From Streptomyces orinoci (GTDB taxonomy: Bacteria > Actinomycetota > Actinomycetes > Streptomycetales > Streptomycetaceae), in NCBI RefSeq assembly GCF_003121295.1, contig NZ_PHNC01000019.1, positions 1 to 60,069 of the forward strand: DNA of 60,069 bases. Direction: 5' to 3'. A program made the position numbers and the translations under genes. The notes below the pieces were generated by a model that was not told the origin of the DNA, ran no database searches, and saw nothing but the letters and a program-made list of their open reading frames with translations. Shown piece by piece: positions 53,564-60,069 of the stretch (its first letter is position 1; each line of letters begins with the position of its first letter).

Positions 53564-53766
53564 ATGCGCATCCGCACCACCCTCGCGGCCGCGACCGCCA
53601 TCGCGGCACTGGGCGGTACGACGCCGGCATCCTGTGCAAGAAGGGCAGCCTCTACAAGCAGAACGACTACAGCCACGGCCCCTGGCTGGGTGACCGGCGC
53701 GGGATCAGCATGTACTGCCCCGGAGGCGGCTTTGCGCGGGTCAAGCAGTGGGGCTGGTACGCCTGA
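53564..53766 (+). pseudogene. small secreted protein, frameshifted after the signal peptide
   Basis: ATG 53564 (AAGGAG upstream) starts a signal peptide MRIRTTLAAATAIAALGGT. Right after it the frame changes: the alternate frame reads DAGILCKKGSLYKQNDYSHG, PWLGDRRGISMYCPGGGFAR and VKQWGWYA to TGA 53764-53766, a plausible mature secreted domain with two Cys. One missing base (plus perhaps a few residues) near 53620 explains it. Either a recent mutation or a read error. Confidence 0.6.
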
Positions 53767-53810
53767 CGGGGAGCTCGGTACCGCTCCGGTGCCGTGAGCG
53801 GCTCGGCCCA

Positions 53811-54248
53811 CTACCGGGCGAGCAGGGTGAGCAGGATGACGCCGAGCGCCGCCAGGGCCAGGACCTTGGCGGTTTCCAGAACCACATAGTGCATATGCCC
53901 CCGTGAGCGGGGCAGGTCCTCCCCGGCCAGCACCCGGTCGGAGCGCCGGTTGAGGCGCGGGCGGACGATCCCCAGCTGCACGGCGAGCAGCGCCGCCGGC
54001 ACGGCGGTGAGCGCGACCACCGGTGCGGTGGGGGCACTGACCGCCACACTGGCGATGATCACGGCGGCGAGCACGGCCTCGGCCAGGTTGAGCGCCCGGA
54101 AGACCAGACGGCCGATGCCCAGACCGATGGGGATGGTCACGCCGGGGGCCCGGAACTTCAAAGGGGCCTCAAGGAAGGAGATGGCGAGGACCATCCCCAG
54201 CCAGAGAAAACTCAGCGCACCCGCGATCGCGGCGCCGGTGGTGTTCAT
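53811..54248 (-). CDS. four-helix membrane protein
   Basis: 145 residues with four hydrophobic segments (about 5-27, 45-70, 72-95 and 120-143). The sequence GALSFLWLGMVLAISFLEAP...KF at the start and RPRLNRRSDRVLAGEDLPRS in the loop before the last segment recall DUF4149-like actinobacterial membrane proteins. The gene follows the HTH regulator by 12 bases in the same direction, so they form a pair. Function unknown. Confidence 0.75.
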   Translation of the reverse strand: MNTTGAAIAGALSFLWLGMVLAISFLEAPLKFRAPGVTIPIGLGIGRLVFRALNLAEAVLAAVIIASVAVSAPTAPVVALTAVPAALLAVQLGIVRPRLNRRSDRVLAGEDLPRSRGHMHYVVLETAKVLALAALGVILLTLLAR

Positions 54249-54260
54249 CGCGGTGGCCCT

Positions 54261-54935
54261 TCAGCCGGTGTCCGTACGGGCCAAATGGGCCAGGCAGGCG
54301 CCGGGTTCGGCGAAGGGGACCAGCCCGGTGGCCGACACCGGGGCTCCCAGCTCGGCCAACGCGCCCTGGAGCAGGCCCAGATGGAGGGGGCAGGCGATCT
54401 GCCCGTATTCCTCGGCCAGTTCGAGGAAGGGGCAGTGCCGCAGCCGGATCGCCTCCGGCGCCCCCGCGGCCGGCCTGGGCTCCGGGTCGAAGCCGAGGTC
54501 ATCGAGGAGACCGGTCAGCCGGGCGGTGGCCTCCTCGGCCGTCAGCCGCCGGAAGGGCGGCGGGGGAACGGCCAGATAGCGGCCCCAGGCGCGGCCCGCC
54601 TCCCGGGCGGCCTCGCCCGGGTCGGGCGCGGTGGCGGCCAGTTGGCTCAGCAGCATCCGGGCCAGCAGGCGGTAGTTGCGCACGCCGCCGCGGTCCATGC
54701 CGGGCTGCGGCCGGTAGACCGTGCGGGGCCGGCCGGGACCGCTGGGCAGCTCGACAGTGCGCTCCACCGTGCCCTTGGCCACCAGGGCGTCGAGATGGAA
54801 ACGGGCGGTGTTGGCGTGGATACCGAGACGCTCGGCGACATCGGCGACACCCAGGGGCCGCCCGGCCCGGCGGAGGATGCCGAAGACCTCCCGCCGGCGC
54901 GGAGGGTCCGCCGCGCGGTTGTCGGTGGCTGCCAT
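54261..54935 (-). CDS. ArsR/SufR-like winged-helix regulator with Cys-rich C-terminus
   Basis: 224 residues. HTH at the N-terminus: RREVFGILRRAGRPLGVADV, then AERLGIHANTARFHLDALVA and GRPRTVYRPQPG. The C-terminal part has IRLRHCPFLELAEEYGQIAC followed by PLHLGLLQGAL and EPGACLAHL; these three Cys in this spacing are typical of SufR/ArsR-type proteins that carry an Fe-S cluster. It may sense iron, redox or a metal. Start ATG 54935 has AGAGGA upstream. The membrane protein gene is directly behind. It is probably controller of this gene pair and perhaps of the cupin/fusion locus (inference). Confidence 0.85.
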   Translation of the reverse strand: MAATDNRAADPPRRREVFGILRRAGRPLGVADVAERLGIHANTARFHLDALVAKGTVERTVELPSGPGRPRTVYRPQPGMDRGGVRNYRLLARMLLSQLAATAPDPGEAAREAGRAWGRYLAVPPPPFRRLTAEEATARLTGLLDDLGFDPEPRPAAGAPEAIRLRHCPFLELAEEYGQIACPLHLGLLQGALAELGAPVSATGLVPFAEPGACLAHLARTDTG

Positions 54936-55045
54936 TCCCGTTCCTCTCAGGAGTTTCTCCAAATATAGATGTGGAAACTTCTGGGCCGGGCGGAGGGCGG
55001 GTGACTCAGCGGGACCCGAGACGGCGGCCCACTTCGCCGATGTAG

Positions 55046-55225
55046 TCATCGCCCCCCCCAGCGGGCGACGACATCGTCGAGGTCGATCACCGGCGGAATG
55101 TCGATGACGGGCTGATGCCCGGCGAGGAAGGCCGCGGTCTCCTCGACGGCCCGCCGCTCCTCGCTCTCCGGCACACCAAGCTCCTTGAGCACGGCCTCAC
55201 CGGCGCGGAAGCGGCTGTGGCTCAT
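55046..55225 (-). CDS. small hypothetical protein, end changed by a G8 tract
   Basis: 59 residues from ATG 55225: MSHSRFRAGEAVLKELGVPE, SEERRAVEETAAFLAGHQPV, IDIPPVIDLDDVVARWGGR. Coding bias is good. It ends at TGA 55046-55048 immediately after a run of eight G (plus-strand C, 55052-55059). With seven G the frame would read on as WGGDDYIGEVGRRLGSR to a stop at 55006-55008 (72 residues), which looks like a more natural C-terminus. So the present stop may come from slippage or a read error. It follows the cupin gene by 21 bases. No family recognised. Confidence 0.6.
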   Translation of the reverse strand: MSHSRFRAGEAVLKELGVPESEERRAVEETAAFLAGHQPVIDIPPVIDLDDVVARWGGR

Positions 55226-55246
55226 AGGGCTGGTTTCCCGGGTGGG

Positions 55247-55648
55247 TCAGCCACCGGCCGGAGGGGCGTCCGTGCGGCGCCGGATCTGCATCCCCGGGCG
55301 GCGCCGGTGCACGGTCAGATACGCCAGGCCCTGGTGGCCGGCGGCGATGTCGCGGGACGAACCATGGGGGAGCCACAGCACCGCGCCCTCCGAGAGCTGC
55401 TGGGGGCCGTCCGATGTACCCATGACGCCCTCACCGGAGACAACATGGACCAGCACATCGAGGTCCGGCTCCATATGGGTGCCGATTTTTTCACCCGGCG
55501 CCAGCCGCACCAGATTGGCGTCCAGTTGACGCCCCGGCTCGGTCAGCTTCCACACCACTCCGCTGGGGCCGGGCGCCTGGCCGGTCAGCGCCGCGGTGTG
55601 GCACTCCAGCCGCACCACCGGCTGCCCGTCCGCCGCTGCGTCACCCAT
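55247..55648 (-). CDS. cupin domain protein
   Basis: 133 residues, one cupin barrel. Motif 1: LVRLAPGEKIGTHMEPDLDVLVHVVSG, with His and Glu/Asp as candidate metal ligands. Motif 2: LSEGAVLWLPHGSSRDIAAG. The C-terminus is Arg-rich. It could be a sensor or a small metal enzyme. Start ATG 55648. It is divergent from the ATP-grasp/decarboxylase gene across 289 bases with a 21-bp-spaced direct repeat, and in operon with the 59-residue protein. Confidence 0.8.
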   Translation of the reverse strand: MGDAAADGQPVVRLECHTAALTGQAPGPSGVVWKLTEPGRQLDANLVRLAPGEKIGTHMEPDLDVLVHVVSGEGVMGTSDGPQQLSEGAVLWLPHGSSRDIAAGHQGLAYLTVHRRRPGMQIRRRTDAPPAGG

Positions 55649-55783
55649 CGCCGGCCACCTGCCCGGCGCGGCCCGGATCCCTCCCGGCCGCCTCGGCGGG
55701 GACTTCTGTTGAGGGTGACATAGGCGATCCCTTCCCGGGCCGGAGCAGATCCTCGCCGGATTATTACATGGTGCATTGGTGAA

Positions 55784-55820
55784 AATTCTGGGGCCGGCGG
55801 TGGCAATTCCGGGGCCGGCG
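55784..55820. promoter_or_regulatory. direct-repeat operator between cupin and fusion genes
   Basis: AATTCTGGGGCCGGCG (55784-55799) and AATTCCGGGGCCGGCG (55805-55820) differ in one base and start exactly 21 bases apart, two turns of the helix. This spacing suits a dimeric regulator binding one face of the DNA. Confidence 0.6.
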
Positions 55821-55937
55821 TGCGGAGCCTCCCGTTCGGGTGAGGTGGCCACCGATCCCCGGACATGGCCCGCGGCCGGGGCTACGGTTTGGCGGAACAC
55901 CGCTGCGCCTCCAGAGCCGACCCCGAAAGGACGGCAG

Positions 55938-58715
55938 ATGACCGGCCACCCCGGGGAGATCGAGGGCATCGCCGCGGAAACCGGACAGAAGCTGCTGGCG
56001 GAGCTGCTGGACGAGGCCGTATGGCTGGACCACTGCGCCTTTGTCAGCGCCTCCTTCGGCCCGGCCCCGCCCTGGCTGCGGCACCAGGCGGTCTCGGCCT
56101 TCCAGCCGCTGCCGGTCCCACCGCCCGGCGGTCCGCCTGCCCCTCCCCGGCCCCGCCGGGTGTGTGTCTCCTTTGCGCCCGAACACGGCCCCAACGCCCG
56201 TACCTGGGCCAGGGATCGGGGCTACCGGCTACTGGCACCCGAACCCCGGGACACCGCCTGGGCGGCCGACAAGATCAGTGCGCTGGAGCTGTTCGCCGAG
56301 GCCGGAGTGGCCACCCCGCCATATGTGATCATCCCGGCGAGCGGACGGGCACCGGCCGGAGAGTACTGGAACGAGGACTGGCGCGCGGCCGTCCTCCAGC
56401 GCCCGGAGAACAACCTGATCGGCCAGGGCACCCGACCGGTGAACTCGCCCGCCGGGCTGGCCCGTTGCCTGGACGCCTGGCCGGACCGGGCGCTGCGGCT
56501 GAGCCGCTGGGCGCCGGGCATCTCGCTGACCGTCACCGCCTGCGCGGGACCGGACCGCACCATGGTCTCGGCCGTCTCCCACCAACTGGTCGGGCTGCCG
56601 GAACTCGCCGCGGCCTGGGGCACCCACTGCGGCAACCGGCTGGTGCGCCCGGCGGATCTGCCGGAGGGGCTGTACACCCAGGCCCGGGCGGCGGCCCGAC
56701 GGGTGGGGGAGGTGCTGCGCCGGCGCGGCTTCAGGGGCACCTTCGGCCTGGACCTGGTGGAGGACGACGGGCGGTTGCTGGCCATCGAGGTCAACCCCCG
56801 CTTCCAGACGGTGGTTTCGCTGGTCCATACCGCCGAGCGGGCAGCGGGACTGCTGCCCACGCTGGGTCTGCATCTGCTGTCCTTCCTGCTGCCCGCGCTG
56901 CCGCCTCCGGTGGCCCGGGCGCTGCCGGCCGGACCGCTGCCCGGCCAACTGGTGGTGCACGCCGCCGAGGACGCCACCCTGCGCCGGCTCCCCCCGACCG
57001 GCCGTTACCGCCGCGGGGGCCAGAAGCTCACCGACCCGCTTCCCGGGCCGCTGGACCTCGCCGGGATCGGCGAGGACGAGGCCCTGTGCTGGGCCATCGC
57101 CCGGCCCGGCCCGGTCACCGCCGGACAGGAGCTGGCCCTGCTGCAGTTCGGGCACCCGGTGGCCGCCCTGGAGCCCCGCCCCCGGCCCGGAGCGGAGGCC
57201 CGGGCCTGGCTGGACGCCTTCCGCCTGGCTACCCGCACCGCCCCGCGGCCGGCCCCGCTGCGGCTCGCCGAGGAGCCGATGCGCAAGGCGGGACGGCATG
57301 CGCTGGAGCTGATCATCGAGCGGCTGGCCACCCCGGACGACCGGCCACCGCTGTGCGTCCCCTCACCCGCCGAGCTGCGCGCCGTCCTCGCGGAGCCACT
57401 GCCCGAGGAGGGCACCGAAGACCTCTGCGGCCTGCTGGACCGGGTCACCCGGGACGCCCTGGGCCGGGCCACCCGGCTGGACCACCCCCGCAGCTTCGCC
57501 TTCACCCCCTCCACCGGCAACTTCCCGGCCGTGCTCGCCGACGCCCTGGCCGCGGCCTACCTCTCGGTACCGGGCGCCTGGCTGGTGGGAGCCGGGCCCA
57601 CCCAGCTGGAACTCACCACCCTGGGCTGGCTCAAGGCACTCCTCGGCCTGCCCGAGGCCGCCGGCGGCCTGTTCGTCAGCGGCGGCTCCGTCGCCAACCT
57701 GACCGCCCTGGCCGTGGCCCGCGACCACTGCCTGGGCGATGACTGCTCCCGCGCCCGCCTGTACTGCTCCAGCCAGGCGCACCCCTCCATCGCCCGCGCC
57801 GTCCATCTGCTGGGCCTGGGACGCGAGCGGCTGTCCGTGGTGCCGGCGGATGACACCCTGCGCCTGGACCCGGCGGAGACGGCCCGGCGCATCGCCCGGG
57901 ACCGGGCCGCCGGGCGGCGGCCGTTCGCCGTGGTGGCCACCCTCGGCACCACCGGGACCGGAGCCATCGATCCGCTCGACGAGCTGGCCGGGCTCTGTCG
58001 ACGGGAGGGCCTGTGGCTGCATATCGACGGCGCCCATGGGGCGGCGGTGGCCGCCACCCCCGGGGGCCATGGGCTGCGCGCCGCGCTGCGCCGTGCCGAC
58101 TCGCTCACCGTCGATCCGCACAAATGGCTGTTCCAGCCCTATGAGACCGGCTGTGTCCTGCTGCGCCGCCCGGAACTGCTGCGGGCCACCTTCGGCCTGG
58201 CCCGCCACGCTCTGGACACCGGCTATCTGGAACCCACCGAGCCGGCCGGGGAGGAGGTGAACCTCTCCGACTACGGTCCCCAACAGACCCGAGGGCTGCG
58301 GGCGTTGAAGCTCTGGCTGGCCCTGAAGACCTTTGGCGCCCGGGCCTTCCGGCAGGCCATCGAGCAGGGCGTGGACCTTGCCCGCCACGCCGCCGCCCTG
58401 GTCACCGCCCATCCCGAGCTACGGCTGGTCACCCCGCCCAGCCTGGCCATCCTCACCTTCCGCTACCACCCCTGCGACGCCCCGCCCGGCTGGGACACCG
58501 ACACCGCCCAGGAACGGATCAGCCGGGCGGTGTGTGCCGAGGGCGGTGCGCTGCTGCTGACCACCCGGGTACGCGGCGCCACGGTGCTCCGGATGTGCAC
58601 CATCAATCCGGCCGCCACCCGGGAGGATGTCGCCCGGGTGCTCGATGAAGTGGTCCGTCAGGGCAGGCGGTTGCCGGAGGCGGTCAGCGGATCAGCAGCG
58701 TCGAAGGCCCGGTGA
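55938..58715 (+). CDS. ATP-grasp ligase fused to a group II PLP decarboxylase
   Basis: 925 residues. The N-terminal half (about 100-340) is an ATP-grasp ligase: KISALELFAEAGVATPPYVI, AAVLQRPENNLIGQGTRPVN, RGFRGTFGLDLVEDDGRLLA and the metal/catalytic IEVNPRFQTVV (Glu284, Asn286, Arg288). A linker of about 110 residues follows. The C-terminal half (about 450-915) is an aromatic-amino-acid/glutamate-type decarboxylase: FTPSTGNFPAVLADALAAAY, LFVSGGSVANLTALAVARD, HIDGAHGAAVA and DPHKWLFQPYE with PLP-binding Lys729. Both active sites look complete. The fusion suggests that an amino acid is joined to something by ATP-grasp chemistry and decarboxylated, or the reverse. ATG 55938 follows GAAAGGA. Confidence 0.9.
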   Translation: MTGHPGEIEGIAAETGQKLLAELLDEAVWLDHCAFVSASFGPAPPWLRHQAVSAFQPLPVPPPGGPPAPPRPRRVCVSFAPEHGPNARTWARDRGYRLLAPEPRDTAWAADKISALELFAEAGVATPPYVIIPASGRAPAGEYWNEDWRAAVLQRPENNLIGQGTRPVNSPAGLARCLDAWPDRALRLSRWAPGISLTVTACAGPDRTMVSAVSHQLVGLPELAAAWGTHCGNRLVRPADLPEGLYTQARAAARRVGEVLRRRGFRGTFGLDLVEDDGRLLAIEVNPRFQTVVSLVHTAERAAGLLPTLGLHLLSFLLPALPPPVARALPAGPLPGQLVVHAAEDATLRRLPPTGRYRRGGQKLTDPLPGPLDLAGIGEDEALCWAIARPGPVTAGQELALLQFGHPVAALEPRPRPGAEARAWLDAFRLATRTAPRPAPLRLAEEPMRKAGRHALELIIERLATPDDRPPLCVPSPAELRAVLAEPLPEEGTEDLCGLLDRVTRDALGRATRLDHPRSFAFTPSTGNFPAVLADALAAAYLSVPGAWLVGAGPTQLELTTLGWLKALLGLPEAAGGLFVSGGSVANLTALAVARDHCLGDDCSRARLYCSSQAHPSIARAVHLLGLGRERLSVVPADDTLRLDPAETARRIARDRAAGRRPFAVVATLGTTGTGAIDPLDELAGLCRREGLWLHIDGAHGAAVAATPGGHGLRAALRRADSLTVDPHKWLFQPYETGCVLLRRPELLRATFGLARHALDTGYLEPTEPAGEEVNLSDYGPQQTRGLRALKLWLALKTFGARAFRQAIEQGVDLARHAAALVTAHPELRLVTPPSLAILTFRYHPCDAPPGWDTDTAQERISRAVCAEGGALLLTTRVRGATVLRMCTINPAATREDVARVLDEVVRQGRRLPEAVSGSAASKAR

Positions 58716-59217
58716 TCAGCGGCACACCCCGCCGGGTGGCACAGCCGGGGATGTCCAGGGTGAGCTGGGCGCCGGGGGATACGGCCGTCCTCCCCCGGAA
58801 TTTGCCCGCCACCACCTTCCCGGCCACCAGCACCACGGCCTGACCGGCGACCTGCCGTACATCGCCCATGGGATAGACCACCGTGCTCTGCTCCCCGGTG
58901 TTCCAGGTGATGTGCTCCGCCGTGCTGGCATGTGAGGCAAAGCAGCCGTTCATCCCGCCGCCGGAGATCTCGGACTTGGCGGCGGTGACGGCCGGGCCGA
59001 CGGAGACACAGCGATAGGCCCCGGTGCCATGGATCCTGGTCCTGCGGGCCCATAGGCTCAACCCCGGTGAGAACTCAATGGTGTTGGTGCCCACACAGCT
59101 GACCACCGCTCCCTCCTCATGCGCCAGGGCGGGTGCCGCCATGGGTCCGGTGACCACCATCCCCACGGCCACCACCAGGCTTCCCCAGACCCGTACCCAC
59201 CGCCACGTCCCGCGCAT
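58684..59217 (-). CDS. secreted hypothetical protein
   Basis: 177 residues. Signal peptide: MRGTWRWVRVWGSLVVAVGM, cleaved after APALA near residue 32. The mature part has paired Cys (VVSCVGTN, YRCVSVGP, GCFASH, PGCATR) likely to form disulfides and an all-beta pattern (VVYPMGDVRQVAGQAVVLVA, KVVAGKFRGRTAV). No known family. ATG 59217 is set by GGAG four to five bases before. The last 32 bases overlap the end of the fusion gene on the other strand. Confidence 0.75.
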   Translation of the reverse strand: MRGTWRWVRVWGSLVVAVGMVVTGPMAAPALAHEEGAVVSCVGTNTIEFSPGLSLWARRTRIHGTGAYRCVSVGPAVTAAKSEISGGGMNGCFASHASTAEHITWNTGEQSTVVYPMGDVRQVAGQAVVLVAGKVVAGKFRGRTAVSPGAQLTLDIPGCATRRGVPLITGPSTLLIR

Positions 59218-59376
59218 GCTCCACACTCCCTGCTCGCACCCGAGTACCGCGTCCGCCCGGAATTCTCCCGCCCGGGCGCTGTCCGGACCGGCGAACCGGC
59301 CATATGGAAAGGGCAATTGGTGGTGTCCGGCGAGGCGGGGGCGCGTTGCCGTACGCGCACCCCCGAAGCGCGCCGG

Positions 59377-59955
59377 TCAGTGACCGCCGGAGGGGACGTC
59401 GCAGCCGCTGTGATCCGGATAGCCCGCGAAGGCATCCGCCTCGGTGGAGGCCTGCGTCATCGTGCCCTCCACACACATATGGGAGGTGTCGATGAGAAAG
59501 CCGACCCCGGTGGGGCCGTCCTGCCGCACCCGCACCTGCCCGGTGGAGTAGCCGAGGCGGTTGAGCGCACCGCGGGTGCTGCCGGGGCTGAAGTCGCCAC
59601 GGGTACGGAGGGGTTCGAGCGCCTTCTTGATGCCGCCGACGGCCGCGAGTCCCTCGCAGCGCCGCTGACCATGGAGCGGCAGGGGGAACTTAAAGCCGTT
59701 GTTCTCGGCGTAGTGGTCGGTGGGCGGGCCGGCCTGTTCCGGGGTGCCGGCCGGGGGCGGTGCCGTCGGTGTGCGGCTTTCGCCGGGACAGGGGAAGTCC
59801 GCCAGGGGGTCAGGGGTCGCCGAGGCGGGCCGCGAGGAGCCGTCCGCGCCTATGCGGTCGCCCGACCGGTGGGTACCGCAGCCCGCCGCCAGCAGGGCCA
59901 GCAGTGCTATCGGGAGCATTCCGAGCCGCGCTCTGGTCATTGTGGTGGTGTTCAC
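59377..59955 (-). CDS. lipoprotein of unknown function
   Basis: 192 residues. Lipobox LLALLAAGC (Cys about residue 26) shows export and lipid attachment. The mature start is a Pro/Thr/Ala-rich linker, then a small domain with HYAENNGFKFPLPLHGQRRC, GIKKALEPLRTRGDFSPGST and the end MCVEGTMTQASTEADAFAGY. Cys residues in QRRCEGL, HMCVEGT and SGCDVP may pair. The GTG start (59955) has GGGAGAG seven bases upstream; ATG 59940 is an alternative. It runs in the same direction as the secreted protein gene that follows. Confidence 0.75.
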   Translation of the reverse strand: MNTTTMTRARLGMLPIALLALLAAGCGTHRSGDRIGADGSSRPASATPDPLADFPCPGESRTPTAPPPAGTPEQAGPPTDHYAENNGFKFPLPLHGQRRCEGLAAVGGIKKALEPLRTRGDFSPGSTRGALNRLGYSTGQVRVRQDGPTGVGFLIDTSHMCVEGTMTQASTEADAFAGYPDHSGCDVPSGGH

Positions 59956-60069
59956 GCCCCGACTCTCCCTTGCGAGGCGGCCGATGTCATGAGTACTTTC
60001 GCTCACCGGGGACCGGCCGTCCGGCGTACGCACCTTTACAGTTGTGACCGCAGTCATGTTGGTACAAGG

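Overview
The window looks like a piece of a Streptomyces (or close relative) chromosome. GC is very high, third codon positions are strongly G/C, starts are often GTG or TTG, and many families present are common in streptomycetes: a PASTA-less Ser/Thr kinase with a Pro/Ala/Ser linker, DUF4232, ALF-repeat, DUF6098 and a tdh-kbl operon. Three copies of a repeat I recognise as a streptomycete intergenic element are also present. No rRNA, tRNA or CRISPR array was seen.

Layout. 1-9.7 kb is a ragged accessory stretch. It holds a DUF488 protein, a membrane Ser/Thr kinase, decayed genes (TPR fragment, frameshifted FAD monooxygenase, HTH stub), a family 2 glycosyltransferase, a Tn3 transposase remnant, an SMI1/KNR4 (SUKH) protein and a heavily mutated tyrosine integrase that contains a 106-bp inverted segment. 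9.8-12.9 kb holds an isochorismatase-like hydrolase and an MFS exporter divergent from a LysR regulator, with a clear inverted repeat between them. 13.5-20.9 kb, on the minus strand, is the most novel part. It is a tightly packed seven-gene operon with two B12-binding-type radical SAM enzymes, a fatty acyl-AMP ligase interrupted by one in-frame TGA, an acyl carrier protein, a ketosynthase that has lost both catalytic histidines, a hotdog thioesterase and a crotonase. A near-consensus promoter lies upstream. 21-23.7 kb has an ALF-repeat secreted protein, a GNAT and a DUF899 protein.

23.7-31.6 kb holds stress and redox genes: a CBS-pair protein, a YbdK-type carboxylate-amine ligase, a type IB topoisomerase whose catalytic Tyr is replaced by Cys, a small holin-like membrane protein and a cluster-less molybdopterin oxidoreductase. 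31.7-35.1 kb is the threonine degradation locus (LysR, tdh, kbl). 35.2-41.8 kb mixes small enzymes and regulators with a second gene graveyard (SDR, resolvase, TetR, DUF4267, IS5). 42-53.2 kb carries a ClC/CBS channel, the respiratory nitrate reductase operon narGHJI with a visible promoter and leader hairpin, a MarR regulator and a PoxB-like pyruvate oxidase. 53.5-60 kb contains a metal-type HTH regulator, a cupin and a rare ATP-grasp/PLP-decarboxylase fusion, followed by two exported proteins.

How parts work together (inference): the nitrate reductase, pyruvate oxidase, CBS proteins and Mo-oxidoreductase fit a low-oxygen survival programme like that known from streptomycete dormancy regions. 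The radical SAM/FAAL/ACP operon looks like a carrier-protein-bound fatty-acyl tailoring pathway, possibly silenced by the TGA codon. Function calls are by eye; no database searches were run.
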